In this document: one piece after another, positions 26,577 to 35,379 of the stretch
Layout of the letters: each line of letters starts with the position of its first letter
Numbering within the stretch: position 1 is the first letter of the stretch
Assembly (NCBI RefSeq): GCF_000196315.1
Contig: NC_014230.1
Coordinates: forward strand, 2,194,501 to 2,258,500
Origin: Croceibacter atlanticus HTCC2559
GTDB lineage: Bacteria > Bacteroidota > Bacteroidia > Flavobacteriales > Flavobacteriaceae
DNA: 64,000 nucleotides
Direction: 5' to 3'
Program-made: the position numbers and the translations under genes
The notes under the pieces: generated by a model
What the model was told of the DNA's origin: nothing
Database searches by the model: none
Seen by the model: the letters and a program-made list of their open reading frames with translations, nothing else

Positions 26577-27026
26577 ATGAAACGCATTTCAGAATATAAG
26601 AAGTTGTTTGGTGTAGAAAAGGAAATAGAGTTAAAGACTTTAAAGAAAAGCTACCGCAACTTAGTAAAAGAATGGCACCCTGATAAATTTCAGAGTGACG
26701 ATGCAAAAAAAGCTGAAGCCGAAATACAAAGCCGAAAAATTATTGATGGATACCACTTCTTAGTAAGCATGGCACCAGAAACAAAGGCTGCAAATCTTGA
26801 GGCTTATACTAAAACTATAACTACAGAGAGTATTGCAGACTACCACCATAAAGGTATGCTGTTAGAAGTAACCTTTACAGACGGCACTACGTATGAGTAT
26901 TTTGGTGTAACAAAGCCAGTTTATATCAAGTTGGTAAATGCTGGAAACTTAAACCGTTTTGCAAAACGAAACATTTATCCAAAGTTTGTACACAGACAAT
27001 CTAAGCGTAATTTACAAGACGCCTAA
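26577..27026 (+). CDS. J-domain protein with C-terminal KTSC domain
   Basis: A 149-residue two-domain protein. Residues about 1-65 are a J-domain with the HPD triad in EWHPDKF, so it should stimulate an Hsp70 ATPase. Residues about 80-145 are a KTSC domain (VTFTDGTTYEYFGV, NRFAKRNIYPKF), a small RNA-binding-like fold often seen alone or next to lysyl-tRNA synthetase. The combination is known in Bacteroidota, but its target is not. The zinc-ribbon/SDR gene follows after 21 bases, so the two are probably co-transcribed. Confidence 0.85.
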   Translation: MKRISEYKKLFGVEKEIELKTLKKSYRNLVKEWHPDKFQSDDAKKAEAEIQSRKIIDGYHFLVSMAPETKAANLEAYTKTITTESIADYHHKGMLLEVTFTDGTTYEYFGVTKPVYIKLVNAGNLNRFAKRNIYPKFVHRQSKRNLQDA

Positions 27027-27047
27027 TTTATAAAGACACTCGCTGCT

Positions 27048-28577
27048 ATGAGCAAGGCTACAAATAATGAAGATATAAATGCTTGTATTGCAACGTTGCA
27101 ATCTCTTTTAGAAGACACCAATAGGTTGTTTGATTTACCAGAAGAGCAACGCATAGCTTTATTTAAAGCAGCTGGTGCCTTAACTAGACCAAACCGCGAC
27201 GAGTTTGATCGCCGTCGAAAAGACGCTAAAAAAGCGGCTAAGCGTAAAATGATTACGCGAGATAAACATGCTAGAAAAGCAACAGGCATAAGATCTGCCA
27301 GAGAAGCTTCGGTTTTTGAAGCACCGAAACTTCTTACTGCTGCTCCAGATGAACAACTAGAGCTAGAGTCTCCAAGAAACTGTTACGTTTGTAAAAAAGT
27401 GTACACCAAATTGCATCATTTTTATGATACAATGTGTACAGATTGTGGCGATTTAAATTATGCGAAGCGTTTTCAAACAGCAGACCTAACTAACCAAGTT
27501 GCCGTAATTACAGGTTCTCGTTTAAAAATAGGATATCACATTACGTTAATGCTATTAAGAAGTGGTGCTAGAGTAGTGGCTACTACACGTTTTCCGGCAA
27601 ACTCAGCTATCCGATTTTCAAAAGAATCAGATTATAATGTATGGAAAGACCGCTTACATATACACGGTTTAGACTTACGCCATATCCCTAGTGTCGAAAT
27701 TTTCTGTAACTATATAGAACAGAAATATGAGCGTCTAGACATTCTTATAAATAATGCTGCTCAAACAGTTAGACGTCCTTCTGGGTTCTACTCACATTTA
27801 ATGTTAAATGAAAAACGTTCTATAAATGAGCTGCCAGAATTAGCGCAACCACTTTTAAAAGATCATTCTGAATGTTTAAAGGAACTTTCAGACTTAAGTA
27901 TTTCTACAAGTAAAACTAGTAAAAACAATGTCTTGCCGGTAACTTGGCACGGTCCAGAACCTGGTATAGGATTAAGGAACTCTGCAGAACTATCTCAAAT
28001 CCCTTATAGTTTTGATAATTCTTTAAAAGCTTCTGAAGTATTTCCTGAAGGTGAATTAGATGCAGATTTACAACAAGTAGACTTACGTAAGACTAATAGT
28101 TGGCGCCTAAAATTAGGTGAAATTGAAACTACTGAAATGGTAGAAGTACAACTTGTAAATGCAGTAGCTCCTTTTGTTTTATGCAATAGATTATCTAAAC
28201 TAATGCTTAAAGAAGATACAGGTAAAAAGCATATAATCAACGTTTCAGCAATGGAAGGAAAGTTTCATCGCTTTAAAAAAGAAGATCGTCATCCTCATAC
28301 AAATATGGCTAAAGCTGCACTTAATATGCTTACACATACATCTGCTGCAACATTAGCTAAATCTGGTATTTATATGAATGCTGTAGATACTGGTTGGGTT
28401 ACAGATGAAGATCCTGCAGAACTTTCTAAAAAGAAACAAGAAGTTCATGATTTTCAACCACCACTTGATATTGTAGATGGTGCTGCACGTGTAATGGATC
28501 CTTTAATTGATGGAATTAACACAGGAAAGCATTGGAGCGGTAAATTCTTAAAAGATTATTTTCCTATAGATTGGTAA
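27048..28577 (+). CDS. Zinc-ribbon / short-chain dehydrogenase-like fusion with altered active site
   Basis: A 509-residue protein, twice the usual SDR length. Residues 1-105 are charged and helical with a basic cluster ([13 protein letters not shown]). A CX2C-X14-CX2C zinc ribbon follows at 112-133, then a Rossmann SDR domain from about 150. The nucleotide motif reads TGSRLKIG at 155-162 instead of TGxxxGxG, and NNAAQ stands for NNAG. The catalytic YxxxK is TNMAK, so the Tyr is a Thr. Either the enzyme works differently or it is a binding protein; the basic ribbon part suggests nucleic acid. Start chosen at the first ATG after the J-domain gene. Confidence 0.8.
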   Translation: MSKATNNEDINACIATLQSLLEDTNRLFDLPEEQRIALFKAAGALTRPNRDEFDRRRKDAKKAAKRKMITRDKHARKATGIRSAREASVFEAPKLLTAAPDEQLELESPRNCYVCKKVYTKLHHFYDTMCTDCGDLNYAKRFQTADLTNQVAVITGSRLKIGYHITLMLLRSGARVVATTRFPANSAIRFSKESDYNVWKDRLHIHGLDLRHIPSVEIFCNYIEQKYERLDILINNAAQTVRRPSGFYSHLMLNEKRSINELPELAQPLLKDHSECLKELSDLSISTSKTSKNNVLPVTWHGPEPGIGLRNSAELSQIPYSFDNSLKASEVFPEGELDADLQQVDLRKTNSWRLKLGEIETTEMVEVQLVNAVAPFVLCNRLSKLMLKEDTGKKHIINVSAMEGKFHRFKKEDRHPHTNMAKAALNMLTHTSAATLAKSGIYMNAVDTGWVTDEDPAELSKKKQEVHDFQPPLDIVDGAARVMDPLIDGINTGKHWSGKFLKDYFPIDW

Positions 28578-28584
28578 ACTAACC

Positions 28585-29325
28585 TTATTTCTTAATAGGT
28601 ATAGGTTTAAGGTGTATAATTCTTAAAGCATCTAGTAGTCTTATTACAAGGTATGTAACATCTATCTCATACCATTTTACACCAAAATTTGCACGACTTG
28701 CATATTTGTGATGATTGTTATGATAGCCTTCGCCCATCATTAAAAAATCGAATCTAAATAAGTTCTTGCTCGTATTTTTCATAGCAAAATTTACATAACC
28801 ATAAATATGACCAAACCAGTTTATGATAACACCATGAATAGGAGCCATTAAAAATGTAATAGGTAGTAATAACCATTGCCACCAAGCAGTTGCAAAGAAT
28901 GCAAAGAATAAAATGTAGCCAGTTATCCATAATAACCTAGAAATTCTTGAGCTTGCAAACATATCAAAACTAGACCATTGTGGTATGTTTTTAGTAAAAC
29001 GAGGTTCTACAGTAATGCGCTGTTTGTTTATATCTTGATAAATGGTTTTTGTTTTCCACATCATAGCAAATATGTTAGCATCATGTGATGGTGAGTGCGG
29101 ATCTTCTTCAGTATCTGTATATGCGTGATGCATTCTGTGCATTATTCCATATCCGTAAGCACTTAAATAACTTGCGCCTTGAAAAATCCATGTAAGTATA
29201 AATGTAATACGTTCCATTGTCTTAGACATTGTAAACACTTGGTGTGCAGCATACCTATGAAGAAAAAACGATTGAAAAAATAAGCCTCCATACCAAAGTA
29301 CTAAGACAAACAGAATAACAGCCAT
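28585..29325 (-). CDS. Acyl-CoA / fatty acid desaturase
   Basis: 246 residues from the ATG at 29325. An upstream in-frame ATG at 29364 lies inside the promoter, and the shorter start (MAVILFVLVLWYGGLFFQ) fits the family. An integral membrane di-iron enzyme that introduces a cis double bond into acyl chains, probably delta-9. All three His boxes are present: HRYAAH, HRMHH and HNNHH. It matters for membrane fluidity in the cold. It ends 7 bases from the convergent SDR-like gene. Confidence 0.9.
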   Translation of the reverse strand: MAVILFVLVLWYGGLFFQSFFLHRYAAHQVFTMSKTMERITFILTWIFQGASYLSAYGYGIMHRMHHAYTDTEEDPHSPSHDANIFAMMWKTKTIYQDINKQRITVEPRFTKNIPQWSSFDMFASSRISRLLWITGYILFFAFFATAWWQWLLLPITFLMAPIHGVIINWFGHIYGYVNFAMKNTSKNLFRFDFLMMGEGYHNNHHKYASRANFGVKWYEIDVTYLVIRLLDALRIIHLKPIPIKK

Positions 29326-29337
29326 AACTTTTTTATA

Positions 29338-29368
29338 CAAAAGTAATTGCACGTTATATGCCAAACAA
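29338..29368 (-). promoter_or_regulatory. Promoter of the desaturase gene
   Basis: On the minus strand TTG (29368-29366), a 20-base spacer and TACTTTTG (29345-29338) match the consensus. The -7 box is only 12 bases before the ATG at 29325, which implies a very short leader and rules against the longer ORF start. Confidence 0.6.
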
Positions 29369-29394
29369 TGAACCTAAATCAATTAAATTAAAAT

Positions 29395-29964
29395 TTAAAG
29401 CCGTTTCCTTATCCTACTTAAGGCTTGTGCTGTCACGCCTATGTAAGAACTAATGTATTTTAATGGAATTACTTTTAATAGTTCTGGACGTTCCTTAAAG
29501 AGTTTTATATAGCGTTCTTCTGCTGAAAGGTTTAATAAATTTTGTTCACGTTTAGATTTTACCAAAAACAAACGCTCTGCAGTTAGCCGTCCTATTAAAT
29601 TACCTATTTGTGTTGTCTTATAAACAGCTTGTAAATCGTTATAGGAAATACTTAGCAAAGTTGTTTCTGTAAGTGCTTGTAATTGGTAGGCAGAAGGTTG
29701 CCTAGTTATAAAAGAATCATAAGCGCTAACAAACTGATTCTTAAACGTAAAGCCAAAAGTAATTTCTTTGTCTGGATCTTCTTTAGGGATAAATAATCTT
29801 ACTACACCTGTTTCAATAAACGATATGGTATTTTCTATTTCATTCAATTTTAAGAACACATCTTTCTTCGGAATAACACGCCGTTGAAGTTTTGAGGTAA
29901 AAAATGCCCAATCTGCAGCAGATATCGATGCAATTTGATCTAAGTATGCTTTAATTTGTTGCAC
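29395..29964 (-). CDS. Crp/Fnr-family transcriptional regulator
   Basis: A 189-residue regulator with a cyclic-nucleotide-binding fold (about residues 10-115; ETGVVRLFIPKE and ETTLLSISYNDL) and a short C-terminal helix-turn-helix ending PLKYISSYIGVTAQALSRIRKRL. No N-terminal Fe-S cysteines are seen, so it is not an Fnr-type oxygen sensor. This short form is common in Bacteroidota; the ligand is mostly unknown. It lies just upstream of the desaturase gene on the same strand. Confidence 0.9.
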   Translation of the reverse strand: MQQIKAYLDQIASISAADWAFFTSKLQRRVIPKKDVFLKLNEIENTISFIETGVVRLFIPKEDPDKEITFGFTFKNQFVSAYDSFITRQPSAYQLQALTETTLLSISYNDLQAVYKTTQIGNLIGRLTAERLFLVKSKREQNLLNLSAEERYIKLFKERPELLKVIPLKYISSYIGVTAQALSRIRKRL

Positions 29965-30027
29965 TATAAATAGGAGTAAATTTAGTTAGTAAAGGTAGTT
30001 TAAATTGAATCGTATTGGCTGTTCAGA

Positions 30028-30396
30028 TTATTCAATAATCTCACCTTTTTCTTTAGCCACTACTTGTCCCCATTCTGCAATAGCGTGTAAAACAGGAGAT
30101 AATGTTTCCCCAAATGGAGTTAGAGCGTATTCAACTTTTAAGGGTGGTTTTTTTGTATAAACACGCCTAGTAATTAAGCCATCTTTCTCTAGTTGTTTTA
30201 ACTGTAAACTTAGTGTGCGCTCTGTAATTGTAGATATAAGCTTATAAAGTTCGTTATAACGCTTCTTGCCACTAGTAAGATATATTAAAATAACGCTTTT
30301 CCATTTACCGCCAATAAACTCCATAGCAATACTAGTAGTACAAGAAAAGCTCTTGTCGTTGTAAGTTATTAATCTTTTTTTGTGTTCAACCTCCAT
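30028..30396 (-). CDS. HxlR/DUF24-family redox regulator
   Basis: A 122-residue winged-helix regulator of the MarR-related HxlR group. The hallmark GGKWK is at about residues 29-33. Cys19 (SFSCTTSIAMEF) sits where YodB-type members carry the redox- and quinone-sensing Cys. The recognition region is RTLSLQLKQLEKDGLI. It diverges from a quinone-oxidoreductase-like gene, and each of the two promoters carries an identical 16-bp palindromic site. This strongly suggests that it represses both until Cys19 is modified. Confidence 0.92.
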   Translation of the reverse strand: MEVEHKKRLITYNDKSFSCTTSIAMEFIGGKWKSVILIYLTSGKKRYNELYKLISTITERTLSLQLKQLEKDGLITRRVYTKKPPLKVEYALTPFGETLSPVLHAIAEWGQVVAKEKGEIIE

Positions 30397-30416
30397 AAAT
30401 ATCTTAAATAAGATTT

Positions 30417-30447
30417 CAAAATTACAACACTAAACTAATGTATACAA
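30417..30447 (-). promoter_or_regulatory. Promoter of the HxlR-family gene
   Basis: On the minus strand TTG (30447-30445), a 20-base spacer and TAATTTTG (30424-30417). The -33 box touches the left operator. Confidence 0.65.
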
Positions 30448-30463
30448 CTATACTTTTTATAGT
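30447..30463. promoter_or_regulatory. HxlR operator 1
   Basis: ACTATA-CTTTT-TATAGT, perfect 6-bp arms. Sixteen of its 17 bases recur exactly at 30584-30599. It overlaps the -33 box of the regulator's own promoter. The ACT...AGT arms resemble the known YodB-type motif. Confidence 0.65.
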
Positions 30464-30549
30464 TAAAATTATAATATTTAAATTACTGATGATTAAATAT
30501 ATAAGAACTTAACTTGTTAAATTTAGGGTACTATCATGTTTGACCGTTA

Positions 30550-30580
30550 TTGTGAGATTGCAAGACTACATTTACTTTTG
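30550..30580 (+). promoter_or_regulatory. Promoter of the oxidoreductase/DUF4437/AraC unit
   Basis: TTG (30550-30552), a 20-base spacer and TACTTTTG (30573-30580) match the Bacteroidota consensus exactly. Confidence 0.65.
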
Positions 30581-30582
30581 TA

Positions 30583-30599
30583 GCTATACTTTTTATAGT
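30583..30599. promoter_or_regulatory. HxlR operator 2
   Basis: GCTATA-CTTTT-TATAGT, identical to operator 1 except for its first base. It begins 3 bases after the -7 box, over the expected transcription start. Confidence 0.65.
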
Positions 30600-30628
30600 A
30601 CAATATAGCAACGCATAAAATATTACCA

Positions 30629-31636
30629 ATGAAAGCAATAGGTTATAAAGAGAATTTAGATATAGAAAATGAAAATTCTCTTCAGGACATAGAATTAGAA
30701 ACACCAAAAGCACAAGGAAGAGATATACTTGTTGAAGTTAAGGCAATATCTGTTAATCCTGTTGACTATAAAGTGCGCTCTGGAATGAAAGCAGAAGGAG
30801 ACAAGTGGAAAGTTATAGGTTGGGATGCTACCGGAATAGTAAAGGAAGTTGGAGAAGATGTTAGTCTTTTTAAAGTAGGAGATAAGGTATGGTATGCTGG
30901 AGATTTTACACGACAAGGTAGCAATGCAGAATACCAACTCGTCGATGAACGTATAGTTGGTAACAAACCAAGCAATTTAAGTTATGCAGAAGCTGCCGCA
31001 TTGCCATTAACAACACTTACCGCTTGGGAGCTTTTATTTGACAGGCTACAAGTCTCAAAAGATGACGATAGTAAATCTATTTTAATTATTGGTGCTGCTG
31101 GTGGCGTAGGATCTATTATGGTTCAGTTAGCTAAACAGCTCACTAAGCTAAACATCATTGGTACTGCATCTCGAGAAGAAACAACGTCTTGGTTACAAGA
31201 TTTAGGCGTTCATACCGTCTTAAATCATAAACATAAATTAAGTGAGGAATTAGAAAAGCACAATCTTCCTGCTCCAGATTATGTAGTAAGCTTAAATGGC
31301 ACAGAACATCATATAGATGAGATAGTTAAATTAATAAAGCCTCAAGGTAAATTCGGGTTTATTGACGATCCTAAATCATTAGACGTTATGCCTTTTAAGT
31401 CTAAAGCCGTATCAACTCATTTTGAATTTATGTTTACACGTTCTATGTTTCAAACAGAAGATATGATAGAGCAACACCATATATTAAACAAGGTATCAGA
31501 TTTAATAGATAACAATATTATTAAAACAACCGTAGGAGAACATTTTGGGCGAATAAACGCAGAAAATCTTCGCAAAGCACACGCGTTCTTAGAAACAGGG
31601 AAAGCAAAGGGAAAAATAGTCTTAGAAGAATTTTAA
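30629..31636 (+). CDS. Zinc-independent quinone oxidoreductase-like dehydrogenase (ZADH group)
   Basis: A 335-residue medium-chain dehydrogenase without the zinc ligands, of the group often called zinc-binding alcohol dehydrogenase family protein. The nucleotide motif GAAGGVGS lies near residue 155, preceded by LPLTTLTAWELLFDRL. Such enzymes reduce quinones or alpha,beta-unsaturated carbonyls with NADPH. Its promoter carries an HxlR operator, which fits a quinone or electrophile response. The DUF4437 gene follows after 12 bases and an AraC regulator after that. Confidence 0.9.
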   Translation: MKAIGYKENLDIENENSLQDIELETPKAQGRDILVEVKAISVNPVDYKVRSGMKAEGDKWKVIGWDATGIVKEVGEDVSLFKVGDKVWYAGDFTRQGSNAEYQLVDERIVGNKPSNLSYAEAAALPLTTLTAWELLFDRLQVSKDDDSKSILIIGAAGGVGSIMVQLAKQLTKLNIIGTASREETTSWLQDLGVHTVLNHKHKLSEELEKHNLPAPDYVVSLNGTEHHIDEIVKLIKPQGKFGFIDDPKSLDVMPFKSKAVSTHFEFMFTRSMFQTEDMIEQHHILNKVSDLIDNNIIKTTVGEHFGRINAENLRKAHAFLETGKAKGKIVLEEF

Positions 31637-31648
31637 AACGACGAACAC

Positions 31649-32488
31649 ATGAAAAATTACACTGCATTTACAATCGCTTTATTAATAGGAATTTTAGCTA
31701 ACGCACAAACACCTACTACAGATAGTACAACATCAATAAATGAAGTAGTTACAGCAAACCAAGTTGAATGGGGTTGGCTAAACCCGCTACGTGGCGACAA
31801 AAGTCCTGCTGCCGGTAAACTTTGGGGTGATCGTACTAGCACGAATGCTTCAGGATTTCTTGTAAAGTTTAAAAAAGGATTTTCGTCTCCTGCGCATATT
31901 CATAATGTGACGTATCGTGGTATGGTCATTTCTGGTTTACTTCATAATGATGATGAAAAGGCAGAAGAAATGTGGTTGCCAAAGGGTTCCTTCTGGGTAC
32001 AACCTGCAGGCGAAGCACATATTACAGCAGCTTCTGGCAAAGTTAACTTGGCATATATAGAAATCCAAGAAGGCCCTTATTTGGTAAAACCAACATCAGA
32101 AGCTTTTGATAATGGAGAACGTCCTGTTAATATTGACAAGTCTAACTTGGTTTGGCTAAATGCTAAGGATATCACGTGGATTAAAAATGATAGTGGTGTA
32201 CAAACTGCTTTTTTATGGGGAACTCATGAAAACGAACAATTAAGAGCATCACTAATCAAATTACCTAAAGGCTTTCAGGGAAGTATTAAAAACCTAAGTC
32301 CAAATTTTAGAGCTGTAATTATTAATGGTAACCTAACTCATAGTATTACTAAAAATGCTAAACGCTCTACATTACAATCAGGTAGCTATTTTGGAGCAGC
32401 TAAAGATTCAGTACATAGAGTAGAAGCTTTAGAAGAGACTACAATTTATATTCGTAGTAATGGCAGTTTTAATATAACTTCAAAATAA
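31649..32488 (+). CDS. Exported DUF4437 cupin protein
   Basis: A 279-residue protein with a cleavable signal peptide (about residues 1-20, ending ANAQ). Two cupin-like repeats follow: the first has [16 protein letters not shown] (metal-binding His pair) around residue 78, the second is more degenerate (residues about 180-275). It matches the DUF4437 family, whose function is not established. Its place in an HxlR-controlled unit with an oxidoreductase and an AraC regulator hints at detoxification in the periplasm; this is inference. Confidence 0.85.
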   Translation: MKNYTAFTIALLIGILANAQTPTTDSTTSINEVVTANQVEWGWLNPLRGDKSPAAGKLWGDRTSTNASGFLVKFKKGFSSPAHIHNVTYRGMVISGLLHNDDEKAEEMWLPKGSFWVQPAGEAHITAASGKVNLAYIEIQEGPYLVKPTSEAFDNGERPVNIDKSNLVWLNAKDITWIKNDSGVQTAFLWGTHENEQLRASLIKLPKGFQGSIKNLSPNFRAVIINGNLTHSITKNAKRSTLQSGSYFGAAKDSVHRVEALEETTIYIRSNGSFNITSK

Positions 32489-32506
32489 TATTTAGCTTTA
32501 ATTATT

Positions 32507-33334
32507 ATGCCGCGTACAATTATAGAAAATATTGTTATTCAGGAATATAAGGATCAAACATTCTTTGAGTTTTGTAAATATACAACCATTCGTTTTTTTG
32601 AGATTCTCTATTTTGAAAAGGGTACAGGCATTATTAAAATAAATGGTAAAACGGTAACTTATACACCTAATAGCATTTTTGTATTTGTCCCGGATGATAT
32701 TTATATAGTTAACGCTAAAACGGCAACAAGTACAGTAACCATAAAATTTTTAAAAAGCTTTTTTAGAAACACTAATTCTCAACCTGCAGTCCTACCTGTT
32801 AATGATTGGTTTAGAAAAATAGAAGAGATTTTAAATAGTGAGAGTCATCAATTAAGAGAGATGAAGTTTGAAAATGCTTCAGATAAACTGCATTTAACGT
32901 CTTTAATTAATATGGTTACTACAGAATATCATAAGAAACAGTTCTATGATATCTTCATTATTCAGAATTCATTATCTGTCATTTTACATTTGATAGCGAG
33001 AAATATTCAGTTTTTAAATTCTGAATCCTCAAAAGTTACAGAATCTTCTAAAATTCAAAAGATTATAAACTACATTCATTCAAATATTTATAATTCAGAA
33101 CTACTTACCACGAAACACTTAGCTGAAGAGTTTCATATGGCAGGAAACTATATTAGTGAATACTTTAAAAAGCATACAGATGTCTCACTGAAAAAATACA
33201 TTATAAATTACAAGCTTAAACTTGTAGAAACTCGGCTAAAATATACAGATTTACAATTCTCCGAAATTGCTACAGAGTTGGGTTTTACAGATTCTAGTCA
33301 CCTAAATAAGACATTCTTAAGTTATAAAGGTTAA
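32507..33334 (+). CDS. AraC-family regulator, apparently truncated by a late stop codon
   Basis: A 275-residue AraC-type regulator: N-terminal cupin-like domain (ENIVIQEYKDQ, IFVFVPDDIY) and a C-terminal double helix-turn-helix (LAEEFHMAGNYISEYFKKH; FSEIATELGFTDSSHLNKTF). The chain stops at SYKG, but the same frame continues after the TAA as TIGAFKANLS and then TAG (33365). That continuation looks like the usual AraC C-terminus, so a point mutation to TAA has probably cut the last eleven residues. Both helix-turn-helix units are still present, so it may still work. Confidence 0.85.
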   Translation: MPRTIIENIVIQEYKDQTFFEFCKYTTIRFFEILYFEKGTGIIKINGKTVTYTPNSIFVFVPDDIYIVNAKTATSTVTIKFLKSFFRNTNSQPAVLPVNDWFRKIEEILNSESHQLREMKFENASDKLHLTSLINMVTTEYHKKQFYDIFIIQNSLSVILHLIARNIQFLNSESSKVTESSKIQKIINYIHSNIYNSELLTTKHLAEEFHMAGNYISEYFKKHTDVSLKKYIINYKLKLVETRLKYTDLQFSEIATELGFTDSSHLNKTFLSYKG

Positions 33335-33433
33335 ACCATTGGTGCTTTTAAGGCAAACCTTTCATAGTACGATACATAACCCTTATTTTTTACCTATAAC
33401 ACATTGTTTTTTACCAAATTATAGCAGGATGCG

Positions 33434-33453
33434 TACAGTAAATTTGTACTGTA
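33434..33453. promoter_or_regulatory. Operator-like inverted repeat around a -7 box
   Basis: TACAGTA (33434-33440) and TACTGTA (33447-33453) are perfect 7-bp arms. They straddle TAAATTTG (33439-33446), an exact plus-strand -7 box. A dimer bound here would block the enoyl-CoA hydratase/oxidoreductase unit. The upstream AraC regulator is a natural candidate, but AraC proteins usually bind direct repeats. Confidence 0.45.
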
Positions 33454-33489
33454 ATTAAAACAAAGCGCTAATCAACTAAATAAAAAACA

Positions 33490-34335
33490 ATGGAGTATAA
33501 AAATTTTCAAACCTTTTCGGCAAAACAAAACGGTGGCATTTTAACCGTAGATATCAATTTTGGTCCTGTAAATGTTCAAGGTCAAGAGATGTTAGCAGAC
33601 TTAAGCAGTCTTTGCTTACGTCTAGAAAGAGACAGATCTGTAAAAGTGGTCATTTTTGAATCTTCTAACCCTAATTATTGGGTGTGCCATTATGATACAG
33701 ATCTTTTAAAAGACATGTCAATAGAAGCAGTATCTAGACAAGACGTACAATTATTAGATCTGCAAGTAGTTTTAGAGCGATTAAGCAAATTACCACAGGC
33801 AACTATCGCTAAAATAGAAGGGTTTGCACGTGGTGGTGGTCATGAAATGGGATTGGCATTAGATATGCGCTTTGCAGCTAGAGGAAAAGCAAAGTTTATG
33901 CAAATGGAAGTAGGAATGGGCATTTTACCTTGTGGTGGTGGCGCTTCTCGTATGGCTAGACAAACTGGTTTAGGCAAAGCTTTAGAAATTATCTTAGGTG
34001 CAAGAGATTGGGACGCAGATGAAGCTGAAAAGTTCGGGACTATAAACAAAGCTTTAAATCCAGATGAAATAGATGATTATGTAGCTACGTTAGCACAACG
34101 CATTTCAAAATTTCCAGCAGAATCTATTACTGCTAGCAAACGAGCCATTTATGCCTCAATAGATTTACCTATACAAGAAGCTTTAAAAGAAGAAGCATAC
34201 CAATTATTTCAGGCAACTAGTAAAACTCCAGCGGTTAAGCGTTTTCAATACGCAAATGATAATGGTGCTCAATTTAATCACGATAATCAAAAGAATTGGG
34301 AGCAAATGGTAATAGATATACAAGAAGTAAATTAA
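33490..34335 (+). CDS. Enoyl-CoA hydratase/isomerase-family protein
   Basis: A 281-residue crotonase-fold protein. The oxyanion-hole segments are IFESSNPNYWVCHYDTD (residues about 57-73) and IEGFARGGGHEMGLALDMRFAA (about 108-130). Of the two glutamates used by true hydratases, the position in MEVGMGILPCGGG is consistent with one, but assignment as hydratase, isomerase or hydrolase is not possible. Context with quinone reductase-like and LLM genes is not that of fatty acid oxidation. Confidence 0.88.
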   Translation: MEYKNFQTFSAKQNGGILTVDINFGPVNVQGQEMLADLSSLCLRLERDRSVKVVIFESSNPNYWVCHYDTDLLKDMSIEAVSRQDVQLLDLQVVLERLSKLPQATIAKIEGFARGGGHEMGLALDMRFAARGKAKFMQMEVGMGILPCGGGASRMARQTGLGKALEIILGARDWDADEAEKFGTINKALNPDEIDDYVATLAQRISKFPAESITASKRAIYASIDLPIQEALKEEAYQLFQATSKTPAVKRFQYANDNGAQFNHDNQKNWEQMVIDIQEVN

Positions 34336-34363
34336 ATATTAATCAATAAAAATAAAGATAGAG

Positions 34364-35353
34364 ATGAAAGCAATGTTAATTAAGGAATATGGGGAACAGG
34401 CAAAGTTTGAAGTTTCAGACATTCAAAAACCCGAAGTAAAAACAAATCACGTATTAGTAAAAATAGCAGCATCAAGTGTAAATACAATAGATACGATGAT
34501 ACGCAATATGGGAACAGACTTACCATTATCTCCAGCAACACCTGCATTATTAGGAATGGATTTTTCTGGAACAATAGAAGCTGTTGGAGAAGGTGTTGAA
34601 GGCTTTAACATAGGAGATGAAGTATATGGTTGTGCTGGTGGTCTAGCAGATTTACCTGGAACTCTAACAGAATATATTGTTGCAGATAGTAAACTTATAG
34701 CACATAAACCAAAAGGCTTAACTATGCGTGAAACAGCTGCCTTACCATTAGTAGGGATTACAGCCTATGAGGGTTTAACTCGTGCTGGTGTAAAAGATGG
34801 GCAAAAAGTATTAGTTCAGGGTGGTTCTGGTGGTGTTGGTCATTTAGCAGTGCAATTAGCTAATTACTTTGGCGCAGATGTTTATGCAACAGGAACTGGT
34901 AAAGATCAACAAGCTATTGTGGAGCAATTTGGAGCGACATTTATAGATTATAAAACAGAAAGTGTAGAAAGTTATACTTCGAAATATACCAACAATACGG
35001 GTTTTGATGTAGTTTTTGATACCGTAGGTGGCGCAAATTTAAATAACTCTATAGAAGCAGTTGCTCTAAATGGACAAATTGCTACTACAGTCTCATTATG
35101 TGAATTAGACTTAACACCTTTGCATTTTAAAGGTGCAGCCTTACACGTAGTATTTATGTTAATACCAATGTTACACGATTTTAAAAGAGAGAAACATGGA
35201 GAAACTTTAAAAACTTTGGCAGAAATAAGTAATTCTGGAAAATTAACTCCAATACTAGATGCACAAACATTTTCATTAGAAAACGTTGGTCAAGCCTATG
35301 CACATTTACAAAGCGGGAAAGCTATTGGGAAAGTTGTTGTAGAGAATAATTAA
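34364..35353 (+). CDS. NADP-dependent quinone oxidoreductase-like dehydrogenase
   Basis: A 329-residue zinc-independent medium-chain dehydrogenase of the quinone oxidoreductase group. The signature VLVQGGSGGVGHLAVQLA lies near residue 150, preceded by ETAALPLVGITAYEGL. It should reduce quinones or enones with NADPH. It follows the crotonase gene after 28 bases in one unit and is itself followed by a terminator-like hairpin. Confidence 0.9.
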   Translation: MKAMLIKEYGEQAKFEVSDIQKPEVKTNHVLVKIAASSVNTIDTMIRNMGTDLPLSPATPALLGMDFSGTIEAVGEGVEGFNIGDEVYGCAGGLADLPGTLTEYIVADSKLIAHKPKGLTMRETAALPLVGITAYEGLTRAGVKDGQKVLVQGGSGGVGHLAVQLANYFGADVYATGTGKDQQAIVEQFGATFIDYKTESVESYTSKYTNNTGFDVVFDTVGGANLNNSIEAVALNGQIATTVSLCELDLTPLHFKGAALHVVFMLIPMLHDFKREKHGETLKTLAEISNSGKLTPILDAQTFSLENVGQAYAHLQSGKAIGKVVVENN

Positions 35354-35379
35354 ACCCATCAACTTTTAAGATTATAATG

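Noticed and set aside
29326-29364. Upstream ATG for the desaturase
   Set aside because: It overlaps the promoter (TTG-N20-TACTTTTG); the shorter start matches the family.
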